Origin: Rhizobium sp. EC-SD404
GTDB taxonomy: Bacteria > Pseudomonadota > Alphaproteobacteria > Rhizobiales > Rhizobiaceae
NCBI RefSeq assembly: GCF_902498825.1
Contig: NZ_LR701459.1
Span: 1,246,001-1,310,000 of the forward strand
Length of the DNA: 64,000 bases
Direction: 5' to 3'
The notes below the pieces were generated by a model. The model was not told where the DNA came from. It was given only the letters and a program-made list of their open reading frames with translations, and made no database searches. The position numbers and the translations under genes were made by a program. Shown one piece after another: positions 61,158 through 64,000 of the stretch (its first letter is position 1; every line of letters begins with the position of its first letter).

Positions 61158-62267
61158 ATGACTGCCGCGCCATCGTCTTCGCCTTCTTCGCCGTTCCGCA
61201 AAGCCATTTTCTTGTCGCTGCTTGCCGCCACGGCACTGGCCGGCGCAGCACCGCTTGCCGTTCAGCCTGCCTACGCACAGAGCCAGGAACTCAACGCGCT
61301 CGTCTGGTGCGACCATACCGATCCGGAACTCGTCCAGCCGTTCGAGGAAGAGCACGATGTGCGCGTGAACCTGCGCGAATATGAGGGTACTGCCGCGGGC
61401 CTTGCGATCCTCGATCAATCGCAGCCGGGCGATTGGGACGTGCTGGTGATCGATGCCGTCGATGTCGGCCGTGCCGTCGATCTCGGCATCATGGCAGCGC
61501 TGCCGGCGGACGAATTGCCGACGGGCGACTTCTTTCCCGAACTCGTGATGGAAGACCTAAACGCGCGTGACGGCACGACCTACGCGGTGACCGAGAAATT
61601 CGGTTACAACACGATCGCCTACAACAAGGCCGCCGTCGATCCGGCCGACATGACCAATTTCGAGAATCTCTTCTCCGGCAAATATGACGGCCGCATCGCC
61701 ATCTACGACTACTATCTCCCGGTGCTTGGCATGCTGTCGCTCAGCGAGGGCATCGATACGGGTGATCTGGATGCCGAAGCTCTCGAGACCCTGCGCGAGC
61801 CCCTTTTCGATCTGCGTGCTCGGTCGAGCCAGGTCAGCGAAGTGGTCGCGAGCCAGACGGCGCTTGCAACGGGCGAAGTCGATATTCTGGTCGGTGGCGG
61901 CGAATGGTTGACGGCGGTTCTCGCAGGCGAGAATGCCGATCTCGATTGGACCATCCCGGAACAGGGCGGCGTTCTCTGGGCGCAGTCGATCGGCGTTCTG
62001 GAAAGCAGCGAAAACAAGGATCTCGCGACGGAATTCGTGAAATACATCGTCAGCCCGGAAGGTCAGGCACGGCTTGCGACCTCGTCCTGCTACTGGGGCA
62101 TGCCCTCCAACGCGGCCGCAGGCGACGTGCTGACGGATGAGGAGAAGACGGTTCTGCGTTGGGACGACCAGGCGGACTTCCTCACGCGCGTGCAGCGTTA
62201 TCCGGTGTCGGATGCCGAACTCGACACCGCCATGCAGGATCTCTGGACCGACATGCTGCAGCAGTAA
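61158..62267 (+). CDS. ABC transporter substrate-binding protein, PotD-like
   Basis: A periplasmic receptor of 369 aa. Sec signal RKAIFLSLLAATALAGAAPLAVQPAYA-Q. The mature start ELNALVWCDHTDPELVQPFEEEHDVRV and the loop ITGYNTIAYNKAAV-like segment (FGYNTIAYNKAAVDP) follow the PotD/PotF fold. A ribosome site GAGGAGAG precedes the ATG. First gene of a second polyamine-type importer, divergent from TetR. Confidence 0.88.
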   Translation: MTAAPSSSPSSPFRKAIFLSLLAATALAGAAPLAVQPAYAQSQELNALVWCDHTDPELVQPFEEEHDVRVNLREYEGTAAGLAILDQSQPGDWDVLVIDAVDVGRAVDLGIMAALPADELPTGDFFPELVMEDLNARDGTTYAVTEKFGYNTIAYNKAAVDPADMTNFENLFSGKYDGRIAIYDYYLPVLGMLSLSEGIDTGDLDAEALETLREPLFDLRARSSQVSEVVASQTALATGEVDILVGGGEWLTAVLAGENADLDWTIPEQGGVLWAQSIGVLESSENKDLATEFVKYIVSPEGQARLATSSCYWGMPSNAAAGDVLTDEEKTVLRWDDQADFLTRVQRYPVSDAELDTAMQDLWTDMLQQ

Positions 62268-62295
62268 CGCGGGCTGAAGCCGGAGGCTGACGAGC

Positions 62296-63147
62296 GTGGC
62301 GTATCCACACAACAACCGCCAGGGCTGGGGCCTCGTTGCCCCCGCCCTGCTCTGGACGATCGCCTTCTTCGTCGTGCCATTCCTGATGATGCTGGCCTTA
62401 AGCTTCGCCAAGATGGAAGGGCGCAGCGTCGTCTCCGGCTTCTTTCCGGACAACTATATCCGCATCTTCACCGAGCCGTCGCTTTTGCGCGGACTCGTCG
62501 TATCGCTCGAGATCACTGTCACCGTCACGGTGATCTCGATGGTACTTGCCTATCCGCTCGCCTGGATCATCGCGTTCCGGGTTCCGGAGCGCTGGCAGCG
62601 GCTCGTGCTGATCCTCACGATCCTGCCGTTCTGGACGTCCTATGTGGTGCGGTCCTATTCCTGGCTGCTGGTGCTCGGCCAGAACGGGATCATCAACAAA
62701 ACGCTTATTGCGCTCGGCGTGGTCAGCGAGCCGATCTCCATGTCCGCGTCGCGCTTCGCCACCGTGACGGGCTTCGTGCACTTCTTCGTCATGCTGCTGA
62801 CGCTGACGATCTACGCGAATTTGAAACAGCTCTCGCCGAACTACGCCCGCGCCGCGCAGGACCTCGGGGCAGGGCGCTTCGCCACGTTCAGGCACGTGAT
62901 CCTGCCGCTGACGCTGCCGGGCCTTATGACCGGTGCGTTTCTCACCTTCGTGCTCTGCATCGGCGACTACATCACGCCGCAGATTTTGGGCGGCAACAAC
63001 GAGCTGACCTTGCCGCAGCTCATCATGATGCAGCTTGGCCGGCGCGGTGATTTTCCCATGGCATCGGCGATGGCCGTGGTGCTGATGGGGATCGTGACGC
63101 TTGCCTATCTCGCAAGCGCGCGCTGGTTGCGGATCGACCGACTATGA
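62296..63147 (+). CDS. ABC transporter permease, PotB-like
   Basis: A protein of 283 aa, GTG start. Six helices from LVAPALLWTIAFFVVPFLMML; the EAA loop is NYARAAQDLGAGRFATFRHVILPLTLPGL. It ends in a 4-bp overlap with the second permease. Unlike the 51-kb permease, it has no long hydrophilic N-terminus. Confidence 0.92.
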   Translation: MAYPHNNRQGWGLVAPALLWTIAFFVVPFLMMLALSFAKMEGRSVVSGFFPDNYIRIFTEPSLLRGLVVSLEITVTVTVISMVLAYPLAWIIAFRVPERWQRLVLILTILPFWTSYVVRSYSWLLVLGQNGIINKTLIALGVVSEPISMSASRFATVTGFVHFFVMLLTLTIYANLKQLSPNYARAAQDLGAGRFATFRHVILPLTLPGLMTGAFLTFVLCIGDYITPQILGGNNELTLPQLIMMQLGRRGDFPMASAMAVVLMGIVTLAYLASARWLRIDRL

Positions 63148-63917
63148 CGCGCGCCTTCTCCTGGATCTATCTCGCCATCGCGTTTGCCTTCATCTTCCTG
63201 CCGGTCGGTGTACTTCTGCTGTTTTCCTTTCAGGATGGCCGCCTGCCGGTGCCACCCTTCAACGGGCCGTCTCTGCGGTGGTATGCCGATGTGCTCGGCG
63301 ACCGGCGGCTGATGTCGGCGCTCGGCAATTCGATGCTCGTCGCGGCCATATCGTCGGCGATCGCGCTTCTTCTCGGGTTCCTCGCGGCGCAAGGGCTTGC
63401 GCGCTACCGCCTGCCGGGAACGCTGGCGATGCGCGTTGTGCTGATCGCGCCGTTTACCGTCAGCTACCTGATCATCGCGCTCGGTCTACTCAATCTCTAC
63501 AACCGGACCGGCACCGGCCTGTCGCTGTGGACCGCCGGCGTCGGCCATGTGGTGATCAACCTGCCGCTCTGCTTTGCGATCCTTTACGCTGCGATGGGTG
63601 ACCACCACCGTAATGCGGAGCGGGCGGCGCGCGATCTCGGCGCGTCGGAATTCAAGATTCTCGCGCTCGTCACCGCGCCGATGCTGATGCCGTCGATGCT
63701 GGCGGCCTATTTCCTGGCGTTCACCTTCAGCTGGGACGAGTTCATCATCGCGTTTCTGCTGACCCGGTTCGACGTCACGCTGCCGGTGGAAATCTGGTCG
63801 CTGCTGCGATCGGGCCTGACGCCCCGCGCGAATGCGGTGGGCAGCCTCGTCTTTCTCGTCTCCGTCAGCCTGCTCCTCATTCTGGAGCTCGCCGTCTTCC
63901 GCAAGGTTCGCCGATGA
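63144..63917 (+). CDS. ABC transporter permease, PotC-like
   Basis: A protein of 257 aa with six helices beginning WIYLAIAFAFIFLPVGVLLLF; EAA loop NAERAARDLGASEFKILALVTAPMLMPSML. It overlaps both neighbouring genes by 4 bp. Confidence 0.92.
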   Translation: MTRAFSWIYLAIAFAFIFLPVGVLLLFSFQDGRLPVPPFNGPSLRWYADVLGDRRLMSALGNSMLVAAISSAIALLLGFLAAQGLARYRLPGTLAMRVVLIAPFTVSYLIIALGLLNLYNRTGTGLSLWTAGVGHVVINLPLCFAILYAAMGDHHRNAERAARDLGASEFKILALVTAPMLMPSMLAAYFLAFTFSWDEFIIAFLLTRFDVTLPVEIWSLLRSGLTPRANAVGSLVFLVSVSLLLILELAVFRKVRR

Positions 63918-64000
63918 CCGCCGCTCTCTCGATTCAGTCCATCGACATGAAGTTCGGCGAGGTACGGGCGCTGCATGCCGTCGATCTCGAGATCGGAGCC
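63914..64000 (+). CDS. ABC transporter ATPase, N-terminus only (cut by window end)
   Basis: The first 29 residues, MTAALSIQSIDMKFGEVRAL followed by HAVDLEIGA, match the beginning of a PotA-like ATPase before its Walker A. The ATG overlaps the permease stop by 4 bp. The rest lies beyond the window. Confidence 0.8.
   Translation, partial: MTAALSIQSIDMKFGEVRALHAVDLEIGA

Overview
The window looks like a chromosomal or chromid segment of an alphaproteobacterium, most likely of the Hyphomicrobiales (Rhizobium/Agrobacterium relatives). The GC content is high and genes are tightly packed with many 4-bp ATGA or GTGA overlaps. The gene families point the same way: an HWE-type histidine kinase, GGAAC-N17-GTT promoters of the EcfG general-stress type, DUF3618 and YqjD-like stress membrane proteins, many TRAP and polyamine-type transporters, and a dispersed palindrome at 54.4 kb of the kind seen in rhizobial genomes. 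I see no phage, transposon, CRISPR array, rRNA or tRNA.

Layout. 0-7.7 kb: the end of a type II secretion locus (GspM end, GspN/C-like protein, inverted gspE ATPase, gspD secretin, short prepilin peptidase), followed by a NarL-type sensor kinase and response regulator. 7.8-8.4 kb: an exported, extremely Asp/Arg/Gly-rich protein. 8.7-13.4 kb: a YhaO/YhaN-like (SbcD/SbcC-like) nuclease and ATPase pair. 13.5-17.2 kb: a PAS-HWE kinase and a stress block (SDR oxidoreductase, DUF3618 protein, YqjD-like protein) with two EcfG-type promoters. 17.5-24.3 kb: a respiratory cluster on the minus strand: CoxB, a fused CoxA-CoxC, a small three-helix protein, a ferric-reductase-like flavoprotein and a 29-residue membrane peptide, with a CtaG-like assembly factor, a CopD/HemJ-like protein and a DUF2231 protein beside it. 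24.5-32.6 kb: large catalase, TetR-controlled RND efflux pump, Dps.

32.9-38.1 kb: a TRAP transporter with a gamma-glutamyltransferase-family hydrolase and a GntR repressor, with a matching operator-like palindrome upstream. 38.2-43.3 kb: DMT exporter, LysR regulator, diaminopropionate ammonia-lyase-like enzyme, Lrp regulator, class V aminotransferase-like enzyme. 43.4-54.3 kb: an XRE-cupin regulator and then a very compact operon of about 10.2 kb: kbl, tdh, an FAD oxidoreductase, two carboxymuconolactone-decarboxylase-type proteins, an octopine-dehydrogenase-family enzyme, and a complete spermidine/putrescine-type ABC importer. This is the best candidate for an undescribed pathway. My reading is uptake and oxidative breakdown of an opine-like or N-substituted amino acid, ending in threonine-type cleavage to glycine and acetyl-CoA; this is inference from gene content.

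54.5-64 kb: a DbpA-like DEAD-box helicase; a small sulfur-oxidation set (YeeE/YedE transporter, SoxY, SoxZ, cytochrome c and FccB-like sulfide dehydrogenase) lacking SoxXA, SoxB and SoxCD within the window; and a TetR regulator divergent from a second polyamine-type ABC operon cut by the window end.
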